A stretch of 64,000 bases of DNA, taken from Pyropia yezoensis. Lineage: Eukaryota; Rhodophyta; Bangiophyceae; Bangiales; Bangiaceae. Shown in pieces: positions 1-10,963 of the stretch. Where the stretch lies: positions 20,527,816-20,591,815 of the forward strand of contig CM020619.1 of assembly GCA_009829735.1 (NCBI GenBank). The letters run 5' to 3'. Within the stretch, counting starts at the first letter, position 1, and each line of letters opens with the position of its first letter. The translations under genes and the position numbers were made by a program. The notes beneath the pieces were generated by a model that was given only the letters and a program-made list of their open reading frames with translations, did no database searches and was not told where the DNA came from.

Positions 1-494
1 GCTCGGGCGGCTGCGCCTAGCTGCTTCACTTGTGCAGCACGGCGGTCCCGGCCGGGGCGGCGTGGCGGTACTAGCAGAGGCGAAGGCGGACACGTCGCTG
101 CGGTGGCGGCCGGCGGCGGCGGCGGCCGAGGCGGCTGGCCGCTGGGGCGGCGACGCGCCGTGAAACGAGGCGGTTGGCGGCCGCTCGGAGGAGGAGCCTC
201 CCGCCGGTGCGGTTAGGCGGGGGGGGTGGTGGGGGGAGGGCGAGCCGCCCGTGGCGGCCGACGCCCGCCGTCGTGGCGGCGGTGTTGGTGGGGAGGGGGG
301 GGGCTTGAAGGCCGCCACTGGTCGTCAGCGAGAAACAGCGGCGGCTGCGGTGGTGGTGGTGGCGGGCCTGGCCGGCCGGCCGCCGCCACGGCAGACTGGT
401 CCGCCGCCCCGGACTGGCGTCCTGCCGCGGCCGCCGGCGACGGCGCCTGGGCGACCAGCAGCGGCGGCGGCGGCTCCGGCTCCCCCCCATCGCG

Positions 495-1307
495 ATGAGC
501 GGCAGGCGAAGGCGGCGGCTGGGCGGTGCCCGCCACGTCCGCGGCGGCCTCGGCGCCCGCCGCGTCGGAGTCGCCGCTGCCATCGCTGCCGGTGGGCGCG
601 GTGTGCGGGGAGGGCGCGGTGTGCGGAGGGGAGGTTGCCCTGTGGGGGGGGGGACGGCTGCTGCCGGTGGCGCGGTCGCCCACGCCGCCGCCGCCGCCGC
701 GGTCGCCACCGCAGACCGCGCATCTGGCGAGGGCGTGCGAGACCCCGCGGCGGGGTGTGCCGTGGGCGCCGTCGCCGGCGACGGGGGCGGGCGGTTGCGG
801 CGGGGGGGGTGGTGGCAGAGGTGGCGGCGGCCGCTGAGCCGACCCGTCGCCGCCACCGCCGCTGCCGCCGCCACCGCCTCCGTCGGCCCGGCGCGCGCGG
901 ACGCGTTGCCCGTCGCCGAGCCGCTCGCCGCGTACCGGCGGGCGGCGGCGCTCGCCGCCGCCGCGGGCGACGCGGGCGTGCGGCGGAGCGGGCTGTCCAA
1001 CTTTTTGATTGTCGCCGCGGCGGCGCTCGGGCGGGAGCGCAAGGCCGCCGCCGCGGATGGGGGCGGGGGGGGGGGTAGGGGTCGGGGGGGGGGTGGGGGG
1101 GAGCTGGGGCTCGCCGCGGCGGCCGCTCTTGCCACCGAGGTGGACGACGTACGCGCGGAGCTGCGCGCGCTGACGGCGGCCGAGGCAGCGGCGCCGGCGG
1201 CCGCGAGGGCGGTGGCCGCGGCCGACGGCGACGCTGCGGACGGAGCGGCGGCGCCGGTGGACCCGGCGGCGAAGGCGGCGGCGCGCGTGCTCGAGGCGCT
1301 CACGTGA
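495..1307 (+). CDS. Possible Ala-rich protein, C-terminal part
   Basis: I do not recognise this protein. The last 140 residues look coding rather than random: a stretch GLSNFLIVAAAALGRERKA is followed by a Gly run, and then by a helical, acidic/Ala-rich tail (LGLAAAAALATEVDDVRAEL and onward) ending LEALT before the stop. The upstream part is low complexity and its start is not defined; an upstream exon is possible. Several G runs (for example around 1060-1105) could hide frame errors. It could equally be chance open frame in GC-rich DNA. Confidence 0.25.
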   Translation: MSGRRRRRLGGARHVRGGLGARRVGVAAAIAAGGRGVRGGRGVRRGGCPVGGGTAAAGGAVAHAAAAAAVATADRASGEGVRDPAAGCAVGAVAGDGGGRLRRGGWWQRWRRPLSRPVAATAAAAATASVGPARADALPVAEPLAAYRRAAALAAAAGDAGVRRSGLSNFLIVAAAALGRERKAAAADGGGGGGRGRGGGGGELGLAAAAALATEVDDVRAELRALTAAEAAAPAAARAVAAADGDAADGAAAPVDPAAKAAARVLEALT

Positions 1308-2312
1308 GATAGCCCCGTGGGGGGGCACGGTGGGGGGGGGGGTGCGGCCGTCGGCCCTCTGGACGCGCACGACGGGTCCACCCGGGGCGGCGGCGGCAGC
1401 CAGGTGGGGGGGGGGGCGGGCTGCGCCGCCGCCGCCGCCGCGGGGAGTGTCGACAGCGACGCAAGTGGGGGGGGGGGGGGGGCGCCGCCGCCGCCTCCGC
1501 CGTGGTGGGCGCGGGGCGCTCCCGGCGGGGCCATGGCGGGGGCGGGAGGCGACGCTTCGGCGGCGGTGGCCGCGGGGGGAGGCGTCGTCGGAGGGGGAGG
1601 AGGCCGCCGGGGGGGGTGCTGGTGGGGACGCTGGGAAGTGGGACGAGACGCAAAGCGAGGCGGACGACGGGCCGGTGTATGGCATCGTGAACGACGGGAT
1701 GGAGGACTTTCGGGCGGGGGGGGGGGACTAGAGTGCGGGGGGGAGGGGGGGGGGGGACGCGGCTGACTCGGACGTTGACGGCGGCGGCGGTGGCGGCGGT
1801 GGCGGCGGCGGTGGGTCGTCCTCGATGGACACGTCGTCGCCGCCGCGGCGGCACGCGGCGGGCGGCCGCTGCGGCCGCCCCGGCGGGCGGCCACGGCGGC
1901 CGTCGGCGGGTGGCCGCGGCGCGTCCCCCCCCCCCCCCGCGGCGGCGGGCGGGCGGTCGGCCAAGCGGCGGCGGTGGCGGCGGGGGGGCGCGGCTGCCGA
2001 CCCGCTCGACGGCTTCGTCGTCGACGATGGCGCCCGTTGGCCCGCCGCCGCGGGGGGGGCGGCCCGCTGCCCGCGGCCGCGGGGGGGAGAGGGGGAGCGG
2101 GCCCGCCGCCGCCGCCAGCGGTCATTGTCAGGGGCGTCTGGTGGGGGTGGGGGGGGGGGGGTGGGGGGGAGGGGGCCGCCTGGCCACGGCTGGCACGCCG
2201 ATGCCGGCGGGGGCGGGAGGGGGAGCGAGGATGACTGGGCGTCGGTGGGGGGGATGGGGGGGGGGGGGGGGGGTGGGGTAGCCCGGGCTGGTCGGACGCC
2301 GACGCTACCGCC

Positions 2313-3356
2313 GTGGCGGCTGCTGACGCTGCGCCGCTGTGCACGCCGCCGTCGCTCGCGCTGACGCCGCTGACGCCGCTGACGCCACTGGGCGGTGGGG
2401 GCAGCGGCGGTGGTGGTGGTGGTGGTGGTGGCGGTGGGGGGGGGGCAGGTGGTGGTGGTGGGGGGGGGGGGGGGTGGGGGGGATGGAGCGGCGGCGGCAC
2501 CGTCGGCGGCGCCTATCACCCGTGGCCCGCGTCTGCCGCGGCGGCGGCGGCGGCGGCGGCCGCCGCCGCCCCCACCGCCCGCGTCGTGGTGCGACGGCCC
2601 GGCCGGGCGGACGAGAGGGTCATCATCCCCATCCCCGCCGGGTCCCACCCCGCCGGCGCGGCCGCCGCGGCGGACGCGGCCACCCCCGGCACCGCCGCGT
2701 GGCTCACCGCCCGCGTCACCGCCGCGCTCGCCGACGTGCACTGGGCGGCGGTGGCGGTCGCGCCGCCGGGGGTGGTGCGCGTCGGGCCGCCGCCGCCCGA
2801 CGGGTCCGCGGGTGGGGTCTACGCCGCCGAGGTGGGGGGGGTGCGCCGGCTGGGGCTCGCCGCCGCGTACGCGGTGGCCAGCCGCCGGGGGGGGGGGGGG
2901 CGGGGCTGCCGGCCATCGCGGCAGCGTGTTCGGTCGCGGGCGCGCCCGCGGGGGGGGGGGGGGGGGGGGGGGGCGCCGCGTGCGCCGAGCCGGGCGGGTC
3001 GGAGGAGGCCGACTCGCAGGAGGAGGCTGCCCGCCGCGGCGGCGGCGGCGGCGGCGGCGGCGGTGGCGACGGCGGCCGCAGCGAGGCCGCGGCCCCCCCC
3101 GGCGGCGGCCCTTGTGGGGTGGTGGACCGGACGGCGGCGAGGTGCCTCAACGCCGCCGACGCCGTTGGGGCCGACGCGGCGCATGGCGGGCGGGGGGGCG
3201 TCCCGGCCATGGTGGCATCGCCGCTGCCGCTGTCGCTGCCGCCTCACCGGCCGCCTTTGCCGTGCGGCGCACGCCGTCGCGGCGGGGGGGGGTCGGCTGC
3301 GGCCGGCAACGGCCGCGGGTGGCGCGTCGGGTGGGGGCAGGGAAGCGCCGACCTGA
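2313..3356 (+). CDS. Possible Ala/Gly-rich protein, unrecognised
   Basis: No family is recognised. Between about 2575 and 2890 the frame reads like ordinary protein: it contains RVVVRRPGRADERVIIPIP, WLTARVTAALADVHWAAVAV and GVYAAEVGGVRRLGLAAAYA. Both sides are poly-Gly or poly-Ala low complexity, and the frame after about 2890 loses that character at a run of G. Only the central part should be regarded as likely coding; boundaries are unknown. Confidence 0.22.
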   Translation: MAAADAAPLCTPPSLALTPLTPLTPLGGGGSGGGGGGGGGGGGGAGGGGGGGGGWGGWSGGGTVGGAYHPWPASAAAAAAAAAAAAPTARVVVRRPGRADERVIIPIPAGSHPAGAAAAADAATPGTAAWLTARVTAALADVHWAAVAVAPPGVVRVGPPPPDGSAGGVYAAEVGGVRRLGLAAAYAVASRRGGGGRGCRPSRQRVRSRARPRGGGGGGGAPRAPSRAGRRRPTRRRRLPAAAAAAAAAAVATAAAARPRPPPAAALVGWWTGRRRGASTPPTPLGPTRRMAGGGASRPWWHRRCRCRCRLTGRLCRAAHAVAAGGGRLRPATAAGGASGGGREAPT

Positions 3357-5106
3357 CGACGCCGCGGTGGGCGGCGGCGGCGGTCGATCCACACGTCGCC
3401 CAGGCGAGGCCGACCGCCACCACCGCCAGCGTGGCCGCGGCGGCGATCGCGGATGGGACCCACACCTCCTCTGGGGCGGGGGGCGGGGGCGGCCGTGGTG
3501 CCGCTACCACGGGCGTCCAGCGTGGCTCCGGTGACACCGGCGGCGGCGGTGCTGGTGGCGGCGGCGGCTGCGGCGGCACGGCCGACGTAGTGGCTTCCGT
3601 CGCGGCGGCCACGTCACGGCCGCCGCCCCCCCCCCCCCCCCTAACCCCCCCCCCCCACCAAGAGCGCGGCGATGTCCCCCCCCCTCACCCCTCACGTCGC
3701 AACGACCGCGGCCGGCTCCTTCGCCCTCCTCCCGCTCGTGCGCCGCCCACGCCGCCGACGCGACGGGCCCGCGGAGCGCTGCGGCGAGGCCCGCCACGCC
3801 CGACAGCTCCGCGACGCCGCCCGCCACGGCGGCAGCCGCCGCGGCAGCCGCCGCGTCACCGGCGCGCGCGCGCGCGCCCGTGGCGGGGGACGCAAAACCC
3901 AGGTTGACGTACGTCACCGCCCGTACCGCCGCAGCTGCGGCGGTCGCGTGGCCGGCGTCGGCGCCGCCACCGCCGGCGCCGCCGCGGCGCGGTGCGCCTC
4001 CCCCGGTCGAGGGAATGCCGGCACCGCCGGCGGGCGGCCCCGCCACCGCCGCGGCGGTAACGGCGGCGGTCAGCCCCGCGACGTGGGTGGCGCCGGTCGG
4101 TGCGCCATCGCCCACAAGCCGATGCCGCTTGCGCCCTCCCCCTCCCTCCCCCCCCACCTCCCCCTCCCCGCCCCTCACCATGGGCACCACCGGTGCGGCA
4201 AGCGCTGGCCGTCGCGCCGCCCAGCCGGCCACCCCCCCCATCCCCCCATCCAGCGCGGCGAGTGCCCCGCCGCCGCCGCATCAGCCGCGGCGGCAACGGC
4301 ACCCGCGCCCAGCTCACCCTGCTACTCCCCCCCCCCCTCCCCCCTCCCATTCCCCCCGCCCCCCCAGCCGCCCCCGCCGACGCACTGACAGCAGGGGAGG
4401 GCGGCAGCCCCACCTCGAGCGCCACCGCCAGCCGCGCGGCCCGCGCGACGGGCGACATACGCGCCCTTTCCCAACCGCCGCCGCCACCAACGCCGCCCGC
4501 CGCGGCGGCCAGCACCCCCGCCGCCGCCACCCGGGCGCCCGCCGCGGCGGCCACATCCGCCGCCGCCCCCGCCGCTGCCGCCGCCGCCACCGCCTCGGCC
4601 GCCGCCGCCGCCGCTGCCGCTGTGCCGGCCGCCCCCGCCGCGGCGGTGGCCGCCGCCGCGGCGGATAGAGAGGAGGTGCCGCTGGGGATGGCGACGGGGG
4701 GGGGGGGGGGGGGGCGGACGGTGGCGCCGCCACAGGCGCGACGCGGACCCACCGAGCACGCCACACCCGCCGCCAAGTCCACAACGGACACCCGGATCCC
4801 CGCCGGCCGCATTCATCGACAATCACCGGTGCATCCGTCGTGGCACGACGGCGTGCCCCCGCGCCGGCAGAACGCCCGCCTCTCGCCGTGTCCCGCGTTG
4901 GCCGCCGCGGCCAGCGGCCGCCCCCTTTCTTGCCGGCGCCGCCCTGCCAGCGTCCTCGTTCTTCTCCGTCTCCCCCGTTCTTCCGAGTCCCCCCCCGCCC
5001 CCCCCCCGCCCCCCCCCGCCCCCCCCCCCCGCCCCCCCCGACCTCTTCTCTTCTTCTTCCCAATCGCCTCTGTTTGTTCCTGTGCGCCCCCCCCCCCCCC
5101 CCATAG

Positions 5107-5414
5107 CGCCGGCCAAAGCGACCAAGGCCGCCCTCGCCGGGGCCAAGGCGGTCCTCGACGCCGGCGACGCGGCCGCCCCGCTCGCCGCCGCCGCCGCGGC
5201 GGCCGACGCGGACGACGCGTCCGCGTCCGCGCGTGTGCTGGCGGGCGTGGCGGCGGCGCGGCTCGGCCGCCCCGCCGCGGCGGTCGCCTACTACCACGCC
5301 GCCTTCGCGGTGCGGCTGGCGGTGGCGGTTACCCACCGGGGTGTCGTCGACGCGCTCGCGCCGCTGCTGGTGGGGGCAGACCCCTCCGTTGGGGAAGATG
5401 GGCGTGGCGACGCC

Positions 5415-5445
<31 letters not shown>

Positions 5446-6130
5446 CCGCTGTGGAGACGGAAGGGGGGCAGGAGCCGCCGCCGACGGCGGAGCTGCATCG
5501 CGCGTGGCTCGGCCGGCTCGCTTCGGCGCTTGACGCGCTCACCGCGGCGGGCGGCGCGCCGCCGGCGGGGACCTGGGGCGGCCTCCGCCTCCGCGCCCGC
5601 GCGCTGTCGGCGACCGCCGCGGGACGGGACGACGACGCCGCCGCCGCTGGCGCCGCGGCGCCGGCGTGGCTCTTCCTCGCTGACGCGCAAGAGGGGGACG
5701 ACAACGCTGACAGGGCGGCGGTCGCCGCCGCCGCCACGGATGCCGACGTGGTGGTTGCGGTCGTTGCGGCGGGGCCGCACCGGGCGGTCGCGGTGCGCCT
5801 CGTCGCGCTGCGGCTGTTGAGCCGCGTGCCGGCCGCGGGTGCTGCGGCGGCAGCGGCCGCGGCGGCAGCGGCACCGTCGGCCGACGGCGCCGACGGTGGC
5901 GACGGCGGTAGCGGCGGCGGCGGTGGCCTCTCCCACTGGTCGCCGCCCGACGCGGCGGCGCTGCGCTCGGCGGTCCTCGCCGAGCCGCCCGCCCGCCTGC
6001 CATGCGTCCCCCGCAACACCATCGCCGCGGCGCTCGACGCGGCGCTCGCGCCCGTCGCCGCCGCCGCCGCCGCCGCCGCCGCCTCCGCGTCGGTGGCAGC
6101 CCCGTCGTTGCCCGCCGCCACCATGGACCG
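5107..6130 (+). CDS. Possible SKI3/TTC37-like TPR protein, N-terminal part
   Basis: The frame opens directly after a C-rich tract ending in tag at 5104-5106, which looks like a 3' splice site, so a short upstream first exon is likely. The first 90 residues (KATKAALAGAKAVLDAGDAA, then ARVLAGVAAARLGRPAAAVA and a following Tyr-Tyr) resemble the first TPR pair of SKI3/TTC37, the scaffold of the cytoplasmic Ski complex that feeds RNA to the exosome. After the 26-G run at 5415-5440 the frame continues with helical Ala/Leu/Arg-rich sequence (ELHRAWLGRLASALDALTA, RAVAVRLVALRLLSR). The resemblance was judged by eye over a short, low-complexity segment. An unrelated TPR protein or a non-coding frame are the alternatives. 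Confidence 0.28.
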
Positions 6131-7598
6131 GCCGGTGGTGGCCCCCCGCCGCTGCCACCCGCGTGCCCGCCGCGGCGGCCGCATCCGCTGCCGCCGCCGC
6201 CGCCGCTGCCTCCGCCGCCATCGCCTCGGCCGCCGCCGCCCTTGCGGCGTAGACGCCCAGCCCCGACGCGAGGTGCGCCTTGCCGCCGTCGCCGCAGCCA
6301 CCCCCGCCGACACCGCCGCCGGCCGCCGTGGCCGCTACGCGCAAGGGGGCGAGCGCCGCGGCGGCCGCCGCCGCTGCCGCCGCCGCCTCTGTCGGCGGTG
6401 GAGGGCGCGTCGGGGATGGGGGAGGGGGAGCCGTCGCCGCCAGCTGCCGCAGTACCGCCGCGGCGGACGGCCAGCCGCCGTCAAACGCCGCGGGGGGTGG
6501 GACCGCGGCGCCCGCGGCGGCCGCCGCCCCCCCCTTACGGCCGTCGTCGCTGTCGCCGTCGTTGCTGCCGCTGCCGCGCCCCGCGCCGCCCCACCGGCGG
6601 CCGGCGCGCAGCAGCGCTATCGCGCGGCACACGTCGTCCGCGTCCACAATTGCCGTCGCCCAGACGGTCCACGCAGCCCATTCCCCCCCTCCCCCCCTCC
6701 CCCGCCGCTACCACCTAATCGGCGGAGGCGCCCAGCACCCCCAGCACCCCCCCCCCCCCCCCCCACCCCCCCCCCCCGCCGGCCGGGGCGGTACCCCTCC
6801 ACCCCCCCTCCACCGTCGCCGCGACGAGAAGCGGGGGCCCCCGCCACAGCCACCCCTCCCCGAGCCACCCCACGCGCGCGACGAGCCGCCCCGACCCTTA
6901 CGCCGCGGCGGCGCCGGCGGTGGCGGCCGCTAGCGCCGGCGTGGCGGCTGGGGGGGAAGGGGGGGGGGGGGCGGCGGTTTTCACGGGTGTGGGGGCGGGG
7001 GGGGGGACGGCGACGTGCCGGCTGGCTACATGGGAGGGAGGGGGGATGGGGGGGGGGGGGGCCCACCCCTCGCCTCCCACGCTCGGTAGGTAACCCCACT
7101 CCCCCCTCCCCTTCCTTCCACGCCAACCCCGCGGCCTCTCGTCGTCTCGTCTGGATCCTCCGATGTCTCCTTCCGTGTCCAACCGCGACGGTCGCGGCGA
7201 CAGACCCCGCCGCCGCGTCCGCAGGCGCGTCGGCGGGGTTGGCGGCGGCGTCAGTGGGGGCGGTTTCGACGACAGTAGCTGTCGCGCCTGTTGCGGGGAC
7301 GGCGGCAGCGACGACGGCTGCAGCGATGCCCTGCGCCACGTGCGCGCCGCGGCGGCGAGGGCGGCGACCGCGGCGGGTGACCAGCGGGGGGTGGCGGGGG
7401 GGCGCAGGCGCAGCGCCGCGGCGAGCGCGTCGGGGGGGGGGGGGGGGGGCCAAGCGGGGCCGGCGGTTTGGACGGCGGGGGGGGGGGGGGCGTGTCGACG
7501 CGGCTGCCGTCGTTGCCGGTGCCGCCGCCGTCGCGTGTGCCGTCACCGCCGTCGCCGCCGTCCCGGCCACCGCCCGCGCCAGCGGCCGGCGCCTCCCC

Positions 7599-8905
7599 CT
7601 ACCACCCCCGGGGCGTGGCGCCGACGGCGGCCTGGAGCACCAGCCGGGCGGCGGCGTGCCCTTCCGGCCCCGACACCGCCGGCGGGGGCCGCAGCGCGTG
7701 CGACGCGATGAGCAGGAGCGTGTAGCCCGCCCAGGCGGGCGCCGCCCGCGGAGGAGGAGGCGGGAGGGTGCCACCGCCGGGCGCGGCGGCGGCGACGGCG
7801 GCCAGAAGAGTGGCGAGGGTGGCGGCGGCGGCGGCGGTCAACGCGGCGGCGGCCGCGTCGAGCGCGCGGCGGAGGCGCACTTGTAGTTGCGGCTGCGCGT
7901 CGGGGTGGGTGAGGATGATGACCGTCTCGGGGGCGGCCGCGGCCGCGGCGGCGGCGGCGTCCGGCGGCGGTGGCGGCGGCGGCGACGGCGGTTCGGCGAG
8001 AAAGGCCGGCAGAGTCACCGCGCCCCCCCCCCCCCCCCCCCCCGCCCGTAAGCCGCCCCCCCCCCCCCCCCCCGCCCCCTGTCAGCCACAGCGCCGCCGC
8101 GTAATCCCACAACCTGTCCACCTGGATGACCCGCGGCGGTGCGCCCTCCCCGCCCCCCCCCTCCACCCGCCGGCACGCAACGCGGGCGACCATTGTGGCG
8201 AGGCCCCCGCCGCCCGCAACGACTGCCTCGCACGTCGCGTCCCGGCCGCGGCGGGCGTGGAGCCAGGCGCCGAGGGCGGCGGCGCCATGCAGCGCCGCGA
8301 CGGTGGCGGCCTCGGCGGCGGCGGCGGCCTCGGCGGGGGTGACGGCCACCGAGGAAGGGGAGGTATCGGGGGGGGGGGGGGTTGCCGCCGCCGCCGCCGC
8401 CACCGTCGTTGTCGCCGCCGCCGCCGTTGCCACCCGCGTGGCCACACCCGCCCCCGGCGGCCGCGTCGCCGCCGCCGCCGCCTTGGCGCGCGGCGAGCGG
8501 GACTGCCGTAGCGGCGCAGTGCGAGCACGCTTGCTGCCGCGGACCGCCGCCGCCGCGGCGGCAACAGCCGGGCCCTTGCGCCCCCCCTCCCCGGCCGCCG
8601 CGGCCGGCCGCCGCGGGGGCGGCGCGCCATCCAACAGCCCAGCGTCCACCCCCCCCCCCCCCTCCCCCGCCGCCTCCCCCGCCGCCGGCGCCCCCCCCCC
8701 GCGAACCACGGCGGCCGTGGCAGCGGCAGCAGCTTGTGCGCGACCGGGCCATACGCGGGGGCGACAAAGTAGAGCAGCGACGGCAGGTGCGCCGCGGCCG
8801 CGACGCGCCACGCCGCGGGGCGGCCCGCCGGCGGCGGCGGGGGGTCGGCGCCCGCCGCGGCACCGCCCGCGCCGGCCGCGCGGCCCCTGCTGTCGCCGCC
8901 ACCAC

Positions 8906-8944
<39 letters not shown>

Positions 8945-9207
8945 TGCCGCCGCAGCCGCCGCGGCTACTTCGCACCGGCGCCTTGCCGCCGCCGCGGGCA
9001 GCAGCAGCGGCGGCGGTCGCGGCGGCTAGCCCCGCCGCCGCCGCCGCCGCGCGGTATGCGGCGGGCGCGACGAGCGTGGCCTTGACGATAATCGCGGCGG
9101 CCGGCTGCTGCCGGTCCACATGGTCGCCGCTGCCAGCGTCGGCCCCGGCGCCGCCGCCGCCACCACCACCGGCGCCGCCCCTGCCCGCATCAGCGATGCT
9201 ACCGCCA
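7599..9207 (-). CDS. Probable Ala-rich protein, unrecognised, internal or 3' exon
   Basis: Product unknown. On the minus strand a polypyrimidine stretch followed by cgcag ends at 9208, a convincing 3' splice site, so coding sequence probably begins at 9207 as an internal exon. Protein-like segments follow in order: QPAAAIIVKATLVAPAAYRA, HLPSLLYFVAPAYGPVAHKL, EAATVAALHGAAALGAWLHA, VIQVDRLWDYAAALWLTG, and near the end PETVIILTHPDAQPQLQVRL and WAGYTLLLIASHAL. The segments are not all in one frame; they are separated by long G runs (C runs on the + strand at about 8020-8080 and 8640-8700) where assembly error or slippage may have shifted the frame. The 5' exon was not located. Confidence 0.35.
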
Positions 9208-10151
9208 CTGCGAAAAGAACAAGACAAGCTTTAATCTCAAGTCACACAACACGGACAGAAAAAAAAAAAAAAAAGGTAGACGTAGTTCTTAAACGACAAA
9301 ATCTTGTGGGGCTTCTTCGTAAAGGACACCCCAGCGGCGGTGACATTCCGTTTGAACAAACTAGTGTCCAGAGCGATCGTCTGCTGATCATGCCCAAGAC
9401 GGCGGCACTAGCGGCAGCTACAAAGACAAACAGTCAACCACCCGAAAGAACGTAGCAGAGATCAGAAATAAATCCACAGGCAAGTAAGTAAGCGGCATGA
9501 TGACGCACAGCAAGCATCTGAGAGACAAAAAATAAAAGCGACAGCCAATCAACAAAGAGATCCTCCGTAACGCACGCCTTCTTGCACAGGCAGTCCCGAT
9601 TGCCGCAGGGTGCACCAGTGTAAAACGCATGGCTTGATGGTAGCGACGCGGGGCACTGAACCCTACCGTCCACGAGTACACAGTTCCCAAAATAATATGC
9701 GTCTTGCCATGTTGGCCAACCTTCTGGTGTCGACAGGCACCACAAGTGGGAAGAGATGGGGTGCGAATGGCGCGCTGACGTCGCGCAGCTGATGGGTTCG
9801 TGGTTTGGGGTGTCTTGTCTGAGTTGCAAAAATTCACCATGTTACCCAAAAAAAAAATAGAGAAGGCGAGGAGCACCCTATCAGTTAGTGTGGAGCCCCG
9901 TGTGATCAGCAGATGTCGTAAACAAGTCACATGTAAGCTATTGGAAGGGACCAGGCATACTTTGCGGGGGGGATGTCGGGTGTCCCCGGCGGCAGGGCTG
10001 CACCGCCAGCCATCGCTGCTGACAAATCAGCTGCGAGTGCGGGTGTGATGTCACGGTGAGTGTCGCGAGGGGGCCCTGGGGTCGTGCACGCTTCGATAAG
10101 GTGTCCTCGACAGGGACGGACCGCGGGAAGAAGATGGTGCTCTCCACGGTG
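9208..10151. other. AT-richer intergenic or intronic stretch
   Basis: Composition drops abruptly from the GC-rich block at about 9210. A run of 16 A lies at 9259-9274. The left end carries the putative intron 3' end of the minus-strand gene to the left, so part of this stretch may be its intron. Two overlapping minus-strand open frames of 131 and 170 codons (about 9418-9930) have no recognisable similarity and no supporting signals; I do not call them genes. The right edge is the insertion site of LTR element 1. Confidence 0.6.
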
Positions 10152-10156
10152 GTGGG
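10152..10156. repeat. Target-site duplication, left copy (GTGGG)
   Basis: The five bases GTGGG abut the left LTR of element 1 and recur directly after the right LTR at 19532-19536. A perfect 5-bp duplication is what Ty3/gypsy integrases leave. Confidence 0.9.
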
Positions 10157-10625
10157 TGTGGCAAAAACCACTCGCACACACGGCACCCAAGTTGGGGCGG
10201 TGTACAAGGGCTGCCTCCCGTGTCGGAGGAACCGGAAGAAGTGCAAGTCGCACACACTCTATCCCTGTTGTGGGGCAATCCCCCCACTGACAAACGAGAA
10301 GATGGTGTGTGGTCCTACAGTTTCTTGGTCGGGACGGGGACGCAGGGCCAAGCCCCGCTGTCCCTCCCCTTATCCCCCTAGGGTCCCCTCAGAATCTCGC
10401 CACTCAAAATCTCCCACCCCAGCACCTGCCCACCGGGCCACACGAAAATTCAAGACGATAAAAGCAGAAAACCCTCAAATCCAAGTTGGATTTACTACTA
10501 AGCTAACTATCCCAAACTTAGGGAATATGGACCCAAATGCAGGGGGAGGAACGGATCAGGCTAGTGGCCTGCCGCCCCTTGCATGGCACTTGTTGCCCCC
10601 CTACCTGGGGGTCAATACTGCCACA
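10157..10625 (-). repeat. 3' LTR of element 1
   Basis: This is a 469-bp direct repeat of 19063-19531, with about five mismatches. It starts TGTGGCA and ends TGCCACA, a perfect 7-bp terminal inverted repeat of the kind retroviral integrases recognise. Because the accessory gene starts to its right and reads away from it, this LTR or the DNA just inside it must also hold a promoter for the opposite strand if that gene is expressed. Confidence 0.93.
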
Positions 10626-10638
10626 CTCCCCTCTCCTC
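10626..10638 (-). other. Polypurine tract of element 1
   Basis: The + strand reads thirteen pyrimidines, CTCCCCTCTCCTC, immediately inside the left LTR; on the element's coding strand this is an all-purine tract directly upstream of the 3' LTR, the position used to prime plus-strand DNA synthesis. Confidence 0.85.
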
Positions 10639-10963
10639 AGTTCCGACCGACCCGGTCGGCCCTGTGAGGGGGTGCGTAAACGCACGTCTCGGCGTTGGGG
10701 GCGCGACTTGCTGTCCCCCATCGAGTACGTAACACGGATGTGGAGGCGGTCACGTTGACCGCCCCTCTCCTCAAGTTTGCCCACTCGGCAGCTTGCTCTC
10801 CTCGGTTCTCACCTCATTACCACCAACACATCCTCTTCACCTTCCCCTGGGCCGCCCCACGCTGGGGAGGCCACCCGTCTACCCACGATCCGAGTCCCCC
10901 TCAACTCGAGGCGGGTCTCGTGCCGCCGTAGCCAGGGCGTCTCTCCCCAACTTGGGGAGAGCC

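Larger units (their letters stand above)
1..9206. other. GC-rich, low-complexity region with long G/C homopolymers
   Basis: This stretch is dominated by GCC/GGC-type triplets and by runs of 8 or more G or C, the longest I see being 26 G at 5415-5440. Nearly every frame stays open over long distances, so ORF length has no value as evidence here. G runs on the + strand prevail at about 1-3300 and 5400-5470, C runs at about 3620-5100, 6730-6780 and 8020-8700. This switching may track the coding strand, since GGG codes for Gly. Fragments with protein-like composition occur on both strands; the four best are listed separately. Weaker ones on the minus strand lie at about 3504-4241, 4314-4812 and 6250-6647. 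Homopolymer length errors in the assembly would break real frames here. Confidence 0.8.

Noticed and set aside
71-2500. An 809-codon minus-strand open frame and several other long frames in the first 9 kb
   Set aside because: They are Pro/Arg/Ser low complexity in the shadow of GCC/GGC repeats; stop codons are AT-rich and rarely arise here, so length is meaningless.
5082-7886. A 934-codon plus-strand frame taken as one gene
   Set aside because: Only the first third reads like protein; after about 6130 it turns into Arg/Pro filler opposite a minus-strand Ala-rich reading.
9418-9930. Two overlapping minus-strand frames (131 and 170 codons) in the AT-richer stretch
   Set aside because: No similarity recognised, no start context, and probably intronic or intergenic.
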